Notes: generated by a model from the sequence alone, not told the origin. DNA of 64,000 bases from Rhodococcus sp. ARC_M5 (GCF_022810405.1 NZ_JALGQE010000015.1:1-64000); one strand, 5' to 3'; positions 8,826 through 18,732 are shown, numbered from the stretch's first letter. Numbers and translations: made by a program.

Positions 8826-9797
8826 ATGCCGATCGACGACAACCTCGCCCGCTGGAGCGACATCAGTTTCGAGACCGCCTTCGTGGTCTACCTTCTCGCC
8901 GCGATCCTGTTCATCGCACAACTCGCAACGACACGAACAGCGACTCTGAGCCGGGCCTCGAGTCTGCATCCGCAACTGATCGCAGCGACATCATCGACAC
9001 CGGGATACGTGCCGGTCCCCGAGCGAAGAGCCCCGTCCGAACGCCTGGGCCGCACGGGACTCGCCCTGGTAATGCTCGCACTCACTTTGCATATCGGGTC
9101 GATCGTCCTGCGCGGGATCGCCACTGGCCGCCCGCCGTGGGGAAACATGTACGAATTCGTCTCCGTCACATGCGCGGCCGGCATACTTGCCGGACTGATC
9201 GTGCTGCGCTCGGAGCAACTGCGCACACTATGGTTGTTCGTCCTCGTGCCGACCTTGATCCTGCTCTTCATTGCCGGAACTGTGCTCTATGCCAACGCGG
9301 CGCCCGTCGTACCAGCCTTGCAGTCGTATTGGCTCCCCGTGCACGTCTCGGTCGTCTCGCTCGGCAGCGGGGTGTTCCTGATCTCCGGTGCAGCCAGCAC
9401 ATTGTTCCTGATCCGGATCCGATATCCCAACAACAACGCCGTCCCCGACAGCAGAGTGGGCCGGATCGTCGCTCGTCTCCCCTCGGCGCACTCGCTCGAC
9501 GTGCTGGCGTACAAGACCACCATCTTCGCGTTTCCCCTGTTCGGAATCGGTGTCATCCTCGGCGCGATCTGGGCGGAGGCCGCGTGGGGTCGGTTCTGGG
9601 GCTGGGACCCGAAAGAGACGGTCTCATTCATCGCGTGGATCATCTACGCCGCGTACCTGCACGCCCGGGCCACCAGCGGGTGGCGTGACACCCGGGCCGC
9701 GTGGATCAACATCGCCGGATTCGTGGCCATGCTGTTCAACCTGTTCATCATCAACATGGTGGTCTCCGGACTGCATTCGTACGCGGGTTTGAACTGA
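8826..9797 (+). CDS. ccsB: Cytochrome c biogenesis protein CcsB/ResC (haem handling)
   Basis: A 323-residue polytopic protein. The tryptophan-rich WWD-type motif appears as WGRFWGWDPKETVSFIAWIIY, followed by conserved His in YLHARAT, and MYEFVS precedes the middle helices. These mark the CcsA/CcsB/ResC family that presents haem to ResB for ligation to apocytochrome CXXCH motifs. It starts four bases after resB, consistent with one transcript and a stoichiometric complex. Bases 9798-10092 downstream hold no gene I can support. Confidence 0.93.
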   Translation: MPIDDNLARWSDISFETAFVVYLLAAILFIAQLATTRTATLSRASSLHPQLIAATSSTPGYVPVPERRAPSERLGRTGLALVMLALTLHIGSIVLRGIATGRPPWGNMYEFVSVTCAAGILAGLIVLRSEQLRTLWLFVLVPTLILLFIAGTVLYANAAPVVPALQSYWLPVHVSVVSLGSGVFLISGAASTLFLIRIRYPNNNAVPDSRVGRIVARLPSAHSLDVLAYKTTIFAFPLFGIGVILGAIWAEAAWGRFWGWDPKETVSFIAWIIYAAYLHARATSGWRDTRAAWINIAGFVAMLFNLFIINMVVSGLHSYAGLN

Positions 9798-10092
9798 TGT
9801 CGCCTGCTAGCCGCCGCCCTGTGCTTCGGCGAGGTCATGCGGCACCGGTCGCGTCAATCCCGCGTCGACCCGGCCGGTGTTGCCGACCGGGTATCGACCG
9901 GACCAGGATCCAGGAGCCACGACCACGATCCGAATCAACTGACTGCCTCGTGTCCGTAGTGCATTCCGGAGAGGGAAGTCACAGTGCCCCGAGCTTCGTC
10001 ACCGGCCAAGACTGGGGCATCGACCGCGTCACCGATCCCACGATGTTCGAGACATCGGCGCAGATCCGTACTGCAGCAAAGGCGTCGACTTC

Positions 10093-10725
10093 ATGAGACT
10101 CGGCCGCCCTACGGGGGCTCGCACACGCGAACAGAGCAGTCTGCCCGCCACGGCAACGGCATCCATCCTTGCCGTTGTACTCCTGGTCTCCGGATGTTCC
10201 GCAGGCGCCGACGCCGTGCCCTCCGGAGGTAGCTTCGATTTCGTTGCACCCGGTGGTCAAACCGACATCGTCTACGATCCCCCCGAAACGCGCGGAACCA
10301 TCGGTGAACTCGCCGGACCCGATCTGATGGAGGAAGGTAAGAACACCGCTCTGTCGGACTATGACGGCGAGGTGGTCGTGATCAATCTCTGGGGTCAGTG
10401 GTGCGGCCCCTGCCGCGGCGAAGCCGACGACCTCGAAGAGGTCTACGAAGCAACCCGCGAGCGCGGTGTGCAGTTCCTCGGTATCAATGTTCGAGATCCG
10501 CAGAAGGACAAAGCGCAGGACTTCGTTGTCGACAACAATGTCTCCTACGCCTCGATCTACGACCCCTCGATGCGGACGCTGATCGCCCTCGGCGGGAACT
10601 ACCCGACCAGCGTGATTCCCTCGACGCTGGTACTCGATCGAGAGCACCGGGTGGCGGCAGTGTTCATGCGTGCCCTCCTCGCCGAAGACCTGCTCCCTGT
10701 CGTCGAACGGATAGCAGACGAATGA
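10093..10725 (+). CDS. TlpA/ResA-type thioredoxin lipoprotein
   Basis: 210 residues: a signal peptide with lipobox LLVSGC, then a thioredoxin fold with the redox motif WCGPC in VVVINLWGQWCGPCRGE. The cis-Pro region is TSVIPSTLVL. Family members reduce the haem-binding cysteines of apocytochrome c or thiol groups outside the membrane, using electrons from CcdA. The stop overlaps the ccdA start (ATGA), so the pair is coupled. A decayed paralog lies at 31913-32229, with the same SVAPGG and GTIGEL-GPDL segments. Confidence 0.92.
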   Translation: MRLGRPTGARTREQSSLPATATASILAVVLLVSGCSAGADAVPSGGSFDFVAPGGQTDIVYDPPETRGTIGELAGPDLMEEGKNTALSDYDGEVVVINLWGQWCGPCRGEADDLEEVYEATRERGVQFLGINVRDPQKDKAQDFVVDNNVSYASIYDPSMRTLIALGGNYPTSVIPSTLVLDREHRVAAVFMRALLAEDLLPVVERIADE

Positions 10726-11543
10726 CTGTTCTTCTTGCCCAAGGCGGCGTTGGCTCGACGTTCCAAAATCTGGCATCGAGCGGACCTCTGGTACTGGCGA
10801 TCGCCGCATGTATGCTCGCCGGGCTGGTCTCGTTCGCGTCACCGTGCGTGGTGCCCCTGGTGCCGGGCTACCTGTCGTACCTGGCGGGCATCGCAGGTGC
10901 CGACGTGCCGTCGCTCGCCGCCGCCTCGACTGGTGAAGCACCGCCGAAGCTGGCAAGCCGCTGGCGCGTGGCAGGTGCAGCGGGGTTGTTCGTCGCCGGC
11001 TTCACCATCGTCTTCGTCCTCGCCACCGCCTCGATTTTCGGGGTCATCGGCACCCTGCGCATCAACGAACAGGTGCTTCAGCAGGTCGGCGGTGCCATCA
11101 CGATCATCATGGGCTTGACGTTCATCGGGTTCATTCCCGCATTCCAACGCGACACTCGATTCGCGCCGCAAACCATCTCGTCTCTTGCTGGAGCGCCGCT
11201 GCTCGGTGGCGTGTTCGCGCTCGGCTGGACGCCGTGCCTTGGCCCCACGCTCGCCGGGGTGTTGTCCGTTGCCGCTGGCACTGAAGGCGCAACCGCAGCG
11301 CGCGGCGTCACTCTCATCGTCGCCTACTGTCTGGGACTCGGTCTACCGTTCGTGGTCCTCGCGTTCGGCTCGAGTTCGGCGATGCGCGGTGTCGGCTGGC
11401 TACGGCGGAACTCGCAGAGAATCAAAGTGGCAGGCGGAGTGATCATGATCGCCGTCGGTGTCGCCCTGCTGACGGGGGTGTGGGGTCTGTTCATTGCCTG
11501 GATACGCAATGAATTCGTCAGTTCGGTTGTGTTACCCATCTGA
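10722..11543 (+). CDS. ccdA: Thiol:disulfide interchange membrane protein CcdA
   Basis: A 273-residue protein with about six helices. The two redox cysteines lie in FASPCVVPLVPGYLSYL and LGWTPCLGPTLAG, the duplicated P-C/PC motifs of CcdA. It moves reducing equivalents from cytoplasmic thioredoxin to the TlpA lipoprotein encoded just upstream. The ATG at 10722 overlaps the tlpA stop. With resB and ccsB it completes a system II set on this island. Confidence 0.93.
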   Translation: MTVLLAQGGVGSTFQNLASSGPLVLAIAACMLAGLVSFASPCVVPLVPGYLSYLAGIAGADVPSLAAASTGEAPPKLASRWRVAGAAGLFVAGFTIVFVLATASIFGVIGTLRINEQVLQQVGGAITIIMGLTFIGFIPAFQRDTRFAPQTISSLAGAPLLGGVFALGWTPCLGPTLAGVLSVAAGTEGATAARGVTLIVAYCLGLGLPFVVLAFGSSSAMRGVGWLRRNSQRIKVAGGVIMIAVGVALLTGVWGLFIAWIRNEFVSSVVLPI

Positions 11544-11798
11544 GAAGGAAGCCGAGCAGCCGCACGTGCAAGATCACGCCTCCCCAACTGCCAGTGCCGG
11601 TGGTATCGAACCCACTCTCTGTCGACGGCGCGCCCCCGCCGGGCCGCGATGACCCGATCCGAGAGCCGCCCCCTGTCCCTACCGCGGATCTGCGTGTCCC
11701 AAGGACCCCGCAGGCGGGTGCATCAGCAGGGGAGGGCATGTTTCCGGGGCCGTGTTGATCGGTGTGGCAGCTAAAAGGGCCAGGTCCTTCGAAACCGA

Positions 11799-11832
11799 AG
11801 GGCGGGGCTCGGTATCGGCCGAGCCCCGCCCT
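11799..11832. terminator. GC-rich hairpin between converging transcripts
   Basis: A 14-base stem (agggcggggctcgg at 11799-11812, its complement at 11819-11832) with a 6-base loop lies between ccdA, which ends at 11543 on the plus strand, and the DUF305 gene, which ends at 11860 on the minus strand. A U-run is weak on both sides, as is usual in actinomycetes. It probably serves both transcripts. No gene is visible in 11544-11798. Confidence 0.7.
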
Positions 11833-11859
11833 ACGGTTGATAGTTCCCAGAATTGAGAG

Positions 11860-12531
11860 TTACTGGGCGAGCAAACTTTCCATTGTGGAGATTTCGCTCT
11901 GCTGCGCATCGATGATTGTGGAGGCAAGCTCCTTGGCATCAGCATTGGAGCCGTCGGCCAACTCGATCTGAGCCATCTCGATTGCCCCCTTGTGGTGCTC
12001 GATCATCATGGTGAGCCACATGGAGTCGAACTCCGCTCCGTTGGCGGCCGACAACATGTCCATGTCTTCCTGGCTCATCATGCCGGTCATGCCACCGCTC
12101 CCCATGTCCATACCGCCCATGTCCATTCCGCCCATGTCCATTCCGCCCATGTCGGCGGACGCTGCGGGCTGTCCCCATGCGGTGAGCAGGGCATTCATCT
12201 GCTCCATCTCCGGTGCTTGAGCTGCTTCGATGGCCTGGGCCAGCTCGATGACCTGAGCATTCTCGGTTCGGCCGTCGACAAGTGAAGCCATCTCCACCGC
12301 TTGTGCATGGTGGGGGTACATCCCTTCGACGAACGTGACATCGGCATCGTTGAATTCGGCCGATGCTTCGGCGGAATTCTCGGAGGACGACGAGGCCGGT
12401 GTATCGCTGCTCGACATGCCGGGCATGTTCATTTCGCCGTCGTTACTGCTGCAGCCAGCGAGAACTGCGGCGGCGACAGCGGAGGCCGCCGTTATCGCGA
12501 TCGTGAAGCGGGTAGGTCGATTCGAACGCAT
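11860..12531 (-). CDS. DUF305 lipoprotein with Met-rich repeat
   Basis: 223 residues. The signal peptide ends in lipobox VLAGC. The DUF305 domain is marked by MYPHHAQAVEMA and, in the second half, MMIEHHKGAIEMAQ; these paired HH motifs form a four-helix bundle thought to bind metal. A loop of tandem MGGMDMGGMDMG units (15-bp DNA repeat near 12108-12155) adds many Met ligands suited to Cu(I). The ATG at 12531 follows CAGGAG. The gene lies immediately before a DUF6153-like gene on the same strand, an arrangement repeated at 37830-38982. Confidence 0.9.
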   Translation of the reverse strand: MRSNRPTRFTIAITAASAVAAAVLAGCSSNDGEMNMPGMSSSDTPASSSSENSAEASAEFNDADVTFVEGMYPHHAQAVEMASLVDGRTENAQVIELAQAIEAAQAPEMEQMNALLTAWGQPAASADMGGMDMGGMDMGGMDMGSGGMTGMMSQEDMDMLSAANGAEFDSMWLTMMIEHHKGAIEMAQIELADGSNADAKELASTIIDAQQSEISTMESLLAQ

Positions 12532-12622
12532 AACAAACTCCTGAAATTGTTGGGGGGTGGTTCGGATCGACAGGCGCACTGGCCTGTCGATATCTGTGTC
12601 TCACACAACGGTGAGTCACCTG

Positions 12623-13045
12623 TCAGATCCGAAGCACAGACAATTCGGAGAGAGTGAATATGGTCCAGGGTGGCGGGTGCCCGGTTCGATGACGAACTGC
12701 CGACAGTCGCGCAGCGTGGACGAGAGAACCGGCGAAGCCCACAACGATTGCCCGTAAGACGGCCAACGCCGCGACAGCACCGATGATAGCCAGACACAGA
12801 TGCATGACCGAGCTGTGATCGCCACAGCCGTTCCCGCAGTGTGCTGCGGAACCACTCTCCGATGCTGTCGCAGATGATGCTCCCGAATGCTCGTCGACGG
12901 CAGGTGGAGCGCTCACCGTCGAGGTCATCGAGTGTTCGCCGATACTCGTCGCCGTTGCGAACGACATCGGCGCAGAATGCATGAGAAGGACTCCGAACAG
13001 CACTATCGAAGCGCAAACAGCACCTAGGAGCCACTTCTGGTTCAT
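12623..13045 (-). CDS. DUF6153-like small membrane protein
   Basis: 140 residues from the ATG at 13045 (MNQKWLLG). It has an N-terminal helix (VCASIVLFGVLLMHSAPMS), an external loop with CGNGCGDHSS and several His/Met, a second helix (LAIIGAVAALAVLRAIVVGF), and a conserved end PPPWTIFTLSELSVLRI. The end matches PPWTLWELDRSVTLRV of the protein at 38560, so these are paralogs. It is upstream of the DUF305 lipoprotein gene, probably in one operon. A metal-handling role is inferred from the loop and the partner. Confidence 0.75.
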   Translation of the reverse strand: MNQKWLLGAVCASIVLFGVLLMHSAPMSFATATSIGEHSMTSTVSAPPAVDEHSGASSATASESGSAAHCGNGCGDHSSVMHLCLAIIGAVAALAVLRAIVVGFAGSLVHAARLSAVRHRTGHPPPWTIFTLSELSVLRI

Positions 13046-13145
13046 AGGTTCCGTGGCTGAAGTCCTCACCGGTTCGATCTTACCGGTCTGCCACACGGGC
13101 ATCCGGTCTCCTCGCAGTCGCGGCGTCCGGACCGTGGACATCGAA

Positions 13146-14213
13146 TCAGGTGGCGATGGGCCGGTTGATTGCGGTCACTTCATCCCAGGGAACGGGCGCG
13201 ACTTTGACGACGTCGCCGCCGGTGGGGGCGTTGACGTATTTCCCGTCGCCGATGTAGATCCCGATGTGTCCGATCGGTGAGTAGAGAGAGATGAAGTCAC
13301 CCGGTTGCACTGATTCGCGGGAGACAGGTGTGCCCGCTCGTGCTTGGTCTGCGGCCACGCGTGGAACGGTCAGTCCCAGTTGTTTGTAGGCGAAGTAGAT
13401 CAGTCCGGAGCAATCGAAGGACCCCGGCCCGGTAGCTCCCCAGGAATAGGGTTTGCCGAGTTGGTCGAGGGCGATGCGCATCGCCTCCGCTGATGTTCCA
13501 CTCGCAGCCGAGACGGCGGCGGGTAGCTCGGAAGGATTCGTGGTGCCGGGGCTGACGATGGCAGCTCGATCCGCATCGGTGAGGGCGGCGAATTGGTCGG
13601 TGATTTTGGCGATCTGATCGGCCAGGTCGGTCTGGCGTTGCTCGAGGTCGCGTTGTGTACGTGCGGCGTCCGCCTCGGCTACCGCAGCGGACGCCTGTGC
13701 TTGCCGGGCTTGTTCGAGCTGGTCTCGCGCTTCGTCGTCGATCTGTGTCGAGTCGGCGAGTGCAGCGGCTCGATCGGCGAGGATCCGGTCCAACAACACC
13801 ATCTGATCGAGTAGTTGCTGTGGGCTGTCCGCGACCAGAACGGCCCCGAGAGGGGATTGCGGTACACCTTTGTACGCGGCGTCGACAGCTGTGGCCAGTG
13901 CTCGACGGTTGGCAGATGCGGCCACTTCGGCTTCCCGAGCCGCCGCCGAGGTCTCGTGGGCGAATTGAACTGCGGTACTCAGTTCGCCGCGGCGACGATC
14001 GAGGGTGTCCTGCGCGGCGTACATGCTCTCGGTGAGAGTGAATGCGGTCGCATTGAGTTCAGTGAGTTGTCGTACGGCTTCGGATGCGTTCGCCGGGGGT
14101 GCAGCGGGGTCCGCCGAAGCTGGAGCATTTGCCGAAAATGCCGCGGCAGCAACGATGATCGAGGCGATGAGGGTAGCGCGGACACGCCGCGTCGGGCCTG
14201 AAGAAGAATGCAC
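13146..14213 (-). CDS. NlpC/P60 peptidoglycan hydrolase (RipA-like)
   Basis: 355 residues. A signal peptide (ATLIASIIVAAAAFSANAPASA) is followed by a long coiled-coil region rich in Ala, Glu, Gln and Arg (about residues 40-220) and a C-terminal NlpC/P60 domain. The catalytic Cys is in FDCSGLIYFAY and the His in GHIGIYIGDG; the product likely cuts stem peptides between D-iGlu and mDAP, as in RipA/RipB. The start is the GTG at 14213, preceded by GAGGATTTC. A TACTA-N7-TAGTA dyad lies in the divergent region (14444-14460). Confidence 0.9.
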   Translation of the reverse strand: MHSSSGPTRRVRATLIASIIVAAAAFSANAPASADPAAPPANASEAVRQLTELNATAFTLTESMYAAQDTLDRRRGELSTAVQFAHETSAAAREAEVAASANRRALATAVDAAYKGVPQSPLGAVLVADSPQQLLDQMVLLDRILADRAAALADSTQIDDEARDQLEQARQAQASAAVAEADAARTQRDLEQRQTDLADQIAKITDQFAALTDADRAAIVSPGTTNPSELPAAVSAASGTSAEAMRIALDQLGKPYSWGATGPGSFDCSGLIYFAYKQLGLTVPRVAADQARAGTPVSRESVQPGDFISLYSPIGHIGIYIGDGKYVNAPTGGDVVKVAPVPWDEVTAINRPIAT

Positions 14214-14441
14214 AGAAGAAATCCTCTGGGGTCGGTGTGGGTTCCCTGCGTCACCAGCGAAGGAAACGGAGCGCGGTGAGAGCCGCATGGGACTGTGTCC
14301 GGCCTCGCCGGCACCATTGTCGGGTATCGGCAGTCGTAGAGGGTTCCTCACGGTCGGCTGAGGCTTTCGCGTCGACGCTCGACGCCTGTGCCGTATGGGC
14401 GGCGAGTCGGCGTCGTTGACCCCGACTCACCGCACCTGCAA

Positions 14442-14462
14442 ACTACTATCATTCATAGTAGA
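14442..14462. promoter_or_regulatory. BlaI-type dyad operator 3
   Basis: TACTA at 14444-14448 and TAGTA at 14456-14460, spacer 7. It lies between divergent genes: the NlpC/P60 hydrolase (start 14213, leftwards) and a membrane protein (start 14495, rightwards). It is much closer to the rightward start (34 bases). Confidence 0.8.
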
Positions 14463-14494
14463 CGGTTGGGTGGTGTCCGCTGACCGGGAGAGGG

Positions 14495-14998
14495 ATGACG
14501 ACTGTGACGATGCGTGACTGGCCGGCGCGCCGTTGGGTGGCCGCGTTACTGGGCGCGATGGTGGCCGCGCTGGTCGTGGCGATCCCCACCGGGATCATCC
14601 ACACTGCGTTCTACGTTCGAATGACCCCGGTGTTGTGGTGGAACTATCCGGTGTGGATTGCCACCGCAGTTCTCAGTGGCCTCATTCTTGCGACATACGT
14701 GAGCACTGGGCTGGCGTCGTCGGTTTCTTCCCGTGTAGGGGTCAGTGCGAATGCGTTGTCGTTGTTGGCAGTCGGATGTCCGATATGCAACAAACTGGTA
14801 GTGGTGGCGGTCGGGGTGAGCGGTGCTCTGGATCTATGGGCACCCGTGCAGCCCGTAATCGGAGTGATGTCGGTGGGGGTGATGGTGTGGGCTCTTCGAC
14901 TGCGAATCCGCGGGGAACGCGCGTGCCCTACTTCTCGCGTAGGTCAGGAGTTCGGCAACTCCGCTGGCTTTGGCGGTGCAGGCGCAGCAAAATTGTAG
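14495..14998 (+). CDS. Small polytopic membrane protein with CPICNK motif
   Basis: 167 residues with four predicted helices (VAALLGAMVAALVVAIPTG, WIATAVLSGLILATYVS, ANALSLLAVGCPICNKLVV, PVIGVMSVGVMVWALRL). A CxxC pair sits at the start of the third helix in GCPICNKLVVVAVG. I do not know the family name. The CxxC in a membrane helix near thiol-redox and copper genes suggests a redox or metal site, which is inference. It is under dyad operator 3. Confidence 0.65.
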   Translation: MTTVTMRDWPARRWVAALLGAMVAALVVAIPTGIIHTAFYVRMTPVLWWNYPVWIATAVLSGLILATYVSTGLASSVSSRVGVSANALSLLAVGCPICNKLVVVAVGVSGALDLWAPVQPVIGVMSVGVMVWALRLRIRGERACPTSRVGQEFGNSAGFGGAGAAKL

Positions 14999-15014
14999 GA
15001 TTTCTCGCCACGTC

Positions 15015-15743
15015 CTATCCGCGGTCCGGCAGCAACAGACGACGAAGGCGACCGCTTCTCGATGCGCCATCTGCGGTGTTGGGCTGTGCCTGCGACACCG
15101 GCAGGCGGGCGTCGGCCAGCAATCCTGCCACCCCGGCGGCCACGCAGGCCGACGTCACCACTATCAATGCCGGATTCGTTCGCCCGGTCAAAGCGTCCCC
15201 GAACAGCACCGCGGCGATCGTACCGGGCAGAATCCCCACGACAGTGGCCGTCGTGTAGGGCAGCAGGCGCACCGCGGAGAGTCCGGAGCAGTAGTTGACC
15301 AGGGCGAACGGTGCCGGGGCAATGAGCCGCAAGGACCCGACGGCCAGCCACCCCCGCCGAGCCAACCGGGCATCGATGGACTTGACCGCAGGATTCGTCA
15401 GCCGCTCCTGCACCGCGGTGCGCCCGAGCGCGCGCACCAGCAGCAACGCCAGCACAGCGCTGACAGTTGTGGCGGCGATCGTGACGGCGACCCCGGTGGC
15501 GGGACCGAACAACAGTCCGGCGCTGAGGGTGAACACCGTGCGCGGTACCGGGGCAATCGTCAACACCGCCTGGGTCAGAAAGAACACCACCACGAACGAC
15601 GGGCCCATCGACTCCGCCCACTCGCGCACCACAATGATCGACGGGCGGGGTACGAGGGCGGCAGCCACTGCCAGTATTGCCAGCGCTGCCACGGTGGCGA
15701 GGACTCGGCGATCGCGCAGAATCGCCGATACGGTTTCGGTCAT
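15015..15743 (-). CDS. TVP38/TMEM64 (VTT/DedA-like) membrane protein
   Basis: 242 residues. The SNARE-associated/VTT core is visible as SAGLLFGPATGVAVTIAATTVSAVLALLLVRALGR and RLIAPAPFALVNYCSGLSAVR, typical of the TVP38 family linked to lipid scrambling in the membrane. The ATG at 15743 was chosen over a longer frame because it begins MTETVSAILRD just before the first helix. It is the last gene of the leftward copper operon (86 bp after csoR). It ends facing the CPICNK protein gene, with 16 bp between stops. Confidence 0.8.
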   Translation of the reverse strand: MTETVSAILRDRRVLATVAALAILAVAAALVPRPSIIVVREWAESMGPSFVVVFFLTQAVLTIAPVPRTVFTLSAGLLFGPATGVAVTIAATTVSAVLALLLVRALGRTAVQERLTNPAVKSIDARLARRGWLAVGSLRLIAPAPFALVNYCSGLSAVRLLPYTTATVVGILPGTIAAVLFGDALTGRTNPALIVVTSACVAAGVAGLLADARLPVSQAQPNTADGASRSGRLRRLLLPDRG

Positions 15744-15829
15744 GACGGTCTCTGCCTGCGCCGCCTCGCCGAGGTTTCCGACAAGCACGCGGGAGTGGAC
15801 GGCGAGGAATGGCTTCGCACTGCCGGTGC

Positions 15830-16168
15830 TCAGGAGCGGACGAGCCGTGAGATCGCGTCGGTGGCCTCTTTGATCTTCGCGTCGGCTTGGGGACCGCCGG
15901 CGATGGCGGCGTCGACCACGCAGTGGCTGATGTGAGCTTCGAGCAGGCCCATGGCCACCGCCTGCAAGGCTTTGGTCATCGCCGAGACCTGGGTGAGGAT
16001 GTCGATGCAGTACTTGTCTTCCTCGACCATGCGCTGCAGTCCTCGGGCCTGGCCTTCGATGCGCTTGAGGCGTTTGAGGTAGGCGTCCTTTTCGGTGATG
16101 TAGCCGTGCGCGGCGTGATCATGGCCGTCGGTCTCGGCGGGTGCCTGCGCGGCCGCGGGAGTGGCCAT
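15830..16168 (-). CDS. csoR: Copper-sensing repressor CsoR
   Basis: 112 residues, all-helical CsoR/RcnR family. Cu(I) ligands Cys54 (KYCID), His79 and Cys83 (AHISHCVV) have the 25- and 4-residue spacing of Mycobacterium tuberculosis CsoR (C36-H61-C65). The N-terminus adds a His-rich patch (GHDHAAHG). The likely operator is the TACC/GGTA palindrome upstream of copZ at 19325-19345, at the head of the same operon, giving negative autoregulation relieved by Cu(I). Confidence 0.93.
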   Translation of the reverse strand: MATPAAAQAPAETDGHDHAAHGYITEKDAYLKRLKRIEGQARGLQRMVEEDKYCIDILTQVSAMTKALQAVAMGLLEAHISHCVVDAAIAGGPQADAKIKEATDAISRLVRS

Positions 16169-16191
16169 GGTGTCCTCCTGGAATCCGAGTG

Positions 16192-16359
16192 TCATGCCGA
16201 GCATCCTCGATTATGCCCGCCCGGGGTATGGCGCGAGAGGGTCGGTCCGTCGAGTCGTCGCTGGGCCGCCGCCACAGCGCACATCACCGCGCAGCGGGCC
16301 ACCGCTCGGGTCGCCGGGTGCCGGGTGATCTGCACCAAGGTCGTTGTCACGAAGGACAT
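16192..16359 (-). CDS. Small hypothetical protein (55 aa) between copA and csoR
   Basis: The ATG at 16359 has a strong AAAGGAG nine bases upstream. The product is basic with two Cys in RCAVMCAVAAAQRR and an Ala-rich helix. It lies 108 bp after copA and 23 bp before csoR in the same direction. The ribosome site is the main support. Function unknown. Confidence 0.5.
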   Translation of the reverse strand: MSFVTTTLVQITRHPATRAVARCAVMCAVAAAQRRLDGPTLSRHTPGGHNRGCSA

Positions 16360-16467
16360 GGCCCTCTCCTTTCGTAGGCAGCATCGGGGTTGTAGCGGTG
16401 GGGTGGGGTGGCGCGCCTGCATGCCACGCCCACCCCAGCCTTTTGGGTGCTTGTTCTACCCGCGCGG

Positions 16468-18732
16468 TTATCCGGTGAGGGACTTGAACCGGCGCAACCG
16501 CAAGCTGTTGCTGACCACGAACACCGACGAGAACGCCATCGCTGCACCGGCCAGCATCGGATTGAGCAGCCCGGCCGCAGCCAAGGGGAGGGCAGCCACG
16601 TTGTAGGCGAACGCCCAGAACAAGTTGCCCTTGATGGTGCCCAACGTTCGGCGGGACAGGCGGATAGCATCCGCTGCTGCGCGCAGATCACCGCGCACCA
16701 ACGTCAGATCGCTGGCTTCGATCGCAACGTCGGTACCGGTGCCCATCGCCAGACCGAGGTCGGCCTGCGCCAACGCGGCGGCGTCGTTCACGCCGTCGCC
16801 GACCATCGCCACTACCTTGCCCTGCTCCTGCAGCCTTTTGACGACGTCCACCTTGTCTGCGGGCAGCACCTCCGCGATCACTTCGTGGATGCCGACCTGG
16901 TCGGCGATGGCACGCGCGGCGGCTGCGTTGTCGCCGGTGAGCATGATCGGCGTCAAACCCAGGCCCCGCAGCTGCTCGATCGCCTCGGCGGAGGTGGGTT
17001 TGACCGCGTCGGCGACGACCAGTACTCCGCGAGCCCGACCGTCCCAACCGACTGCGACGGCGGTCTTGCCCTCGGATTCGGCTGCACGCATCGCACTTTC
17101 GAGTTCGTCCGGCAGCTGCTGCGCCCGGTCGGCGAGGAGGCGGGCCCGTCCGACGATCATTGCGTGGTCGTCGACTATGCCCTGCACCCCGAGGCCTTCG
17201 ATATTTATAAACTGCTCTACCGGTGGCAGGGCTCCGACCTTCTCGCGGGCACCTTTGGCGATGGCCTGGGCGATGGGGTGCTCGGACGAATCTTCGAGTG
17301 CACCGGCCAGGCGCAGCACCTGCGCGGTGTCCTCGCCGTCGGCGGTGATCACGTCGAGCAGAGTCATCTTGCCGGTGGTGACGGTGCCGGTCTTGTCGAG
17401 TACCACGGTGTCGACACGGCGGGTCGATTCGAGCACTTCGGGACCCTTGATCAGGATGCCGAGCTGAGCGCCGCGGCCGGTGCCGACCATCAGCGCGGTC
17501 GGGGTGGCCAGGCCGAGGGCACACGGGCAGGCGATGATCAGGACGGCGACGGCTGCGGTGAACGCGGCCGCGATCCCACCGCCGGTGCCGATCCAGAAGC
17601 CGAGTGTCGCCGCGGCAAGGGCGATCACGATCGGGACGAAGACTCCGGAGATCTTGTCGGCCAGACGCTGAGCTTGGGCTTTACCGGTCTGAGCGTCTTC
17701 GACGAGTTTCGCCATCTGTGCGAGCTGGGTGTCCGAGCCGATGCGGGTCGCCCGGACCACGATTCGGCCACCGACGTTGACCGTCGCGCCGACGACCAGA
17801 TCATCGGGTCCTACCTCGACGGGCACGGATTCGCCGGTCAACATCGAATTGTCGACCGCGGAAGAGCCGTCGGCGACCACGCCGTCGGTGGCGATCTTCT
17901 CCCCGGGGCGGACGACGAACTCGTCACCGACGATGAGTTGATCGGTGGGGATGCGCTGTTCGACACCCTCGCGCAGGACGGAGACTTCCTTGGCACCGAG
18001 CTCGAGCAGGGCACGCAGGGCGGCACCGGCGCGTCGCTTGGAGCGTGCTTCGAAGTAGCGGCCGGCGAGGATGAAGGTGGTGACTCCGGCTGCGGCCTCG
18101 AGGTAGATGTTGCCGGCCCCGTCGGAGCGGGAGATGGTCAGCTCGAACGGGTGTGTCATGCCGGCCGTTCCGGCGGTGCCCCAGAACAGGGCATACAACG
18201 ACCACCCCAGTGCTGCGATGGTGCCCATCGAGATCAGGGTGTCCATCGTTGAGGTGGCGTGCCGCAGATTGGTGAAGGCGGCCTTGTGGAACGGCCATGC
18301 CCCCCACACCACCACGGGTGCGGCGAGGGTCAAGGAAAGCCACTGCCAGTTGGTGAACTGCAGTACCGGAACCATAGCCATCGCGATCACCGGCACGCTG
18401 AGCACCAGCGATATGAGCAGGCGTTGGCGCAGCGAGGCGGTGGGGTCGATCTCGGCTGGCCCGGCCGCGTCGGGGTCGGTGGAGGAGGCGGCGGGCGCGG
18501 GGACCGTGGCGGTGTAGCCGGCCTGCTCGACGGTGCCCACGAGATCCTCGGTCGAGACATCACCGACGTAGTCGACGCGTGCTTTTTCGGTGGCGTAGTT
18601 CACCGTCGCGGTGACACCGTCGAGCTTGTTGAGCTTTTTCTCGATCCGGTTCGCGCAGGAGGCGCAGGTCATACCACCGATGTCGAGTTCGACTCGGCCG
18701 TCGGCGGTGGGGTGGTGCGTGACGGGATTCAT
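16468..18732 (-). CDS. copA: Cu(I)-exporting P1B-type ATPase CopA
   Basis: 754 residues. An N-terminal HMA domain with GMTCASC (residues 20-26) is followed by eight helices with the transport motif CPC in [11 protein letters not shown] (about residue 401), the phosphorylation motif DKTGT (about 444), SSEHPIA, and the hinge [13 protein letters not shown] with a single HMA domain marks a P1B-1 Cu(I) exporter. The ATG at 18732 follows GAGAGGAG; a much longer upstream frame is Arg-rich and non-coding. It lies in the operon copZ - 87-aa exported protein - copA - small ORF - csoR - TVP38. Confidence 0.96.
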   Translation of the reverse strand: MNPVTHHPTADGRVELDIGGMTCASCANRIEKKLNKLDGVTATVNYATEKARVDYVGDVSTEDLVGTVEQAGYTATVPAPAASSTDPDAAGPAEIDPTASLRQRLLISLVLSVPVIAMAMVPVLQFTNWQWLSLTLAAPVVVWGAWPFHKAAFTNLRHATSTMDTLISMGTIAALGWSLYALFWGTAGTAGMTHPFELTISRSDGAGNIYLEAAAGVTTFILAGRYFEARSKRRAGAALRALLELGAKEVSVLREGVEQRIPTDQLIVGDEFVVRPGEKIATDGVVADGSSAVDNSMLTGESVPVEVGPDDLVVGATVNVGGRIVVRATRIGSDTQLAQMAKLVEDAQTGKAQAQRLADKISGVFVPIVIALAAATLGFWIGTGGGIAAAFTAAVAVLIIACPCALGLATPTALMVGTGRGAQLGILIKGPEVLESTRRVDTVVLDKTGTVTTGKMTLLDVITADGEDTAQVLRLAGALEDSSEHPIAQAIAKGAREKVGALPPVEQFINIEGLGVQGIVDDHAMIVGRARLLADRAQQLPDELESAMRAAESEGKTAVAVGWDGRARGVLVVADAVKPTSAEAIEQLRGLGLTPIMLTGDNAAAARAIADQVGIHEVIAEVLPADKVDVVKRLQEQGKVVAMVGDGVNDAAALAQADLGLAMGTGTDVAIEASDLTLVRGDLRAAADAIRLSRRTLGTIKGNLFWAFAYNVAALPLAAAGLLNPMLAGAAMAFSSVFVVSNSLRLRRFKSLTG

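Noticed and set aside
7742-8863. A 373-codon open frame antisense to resB
   Set aside because: It mirrors the resB reading frame in GC-rich DNA; Gly/Val-rich composition, no ribosome site, and the plus strand has a clear conserved protein.
14533-15258. Plus-strand frame overlapping the CPICNK membrane protein
   Set aside because: Arg/Gly-rich shadow in another frame; the membrane protein frame has clear helices.
16408-18252. A 614-codon open frame antisense to copA
   Set aside because: copA on the other strand has all P-type ATPase motifs; the antisense product is Gly/Asp/His-rich with no recognisable domain.
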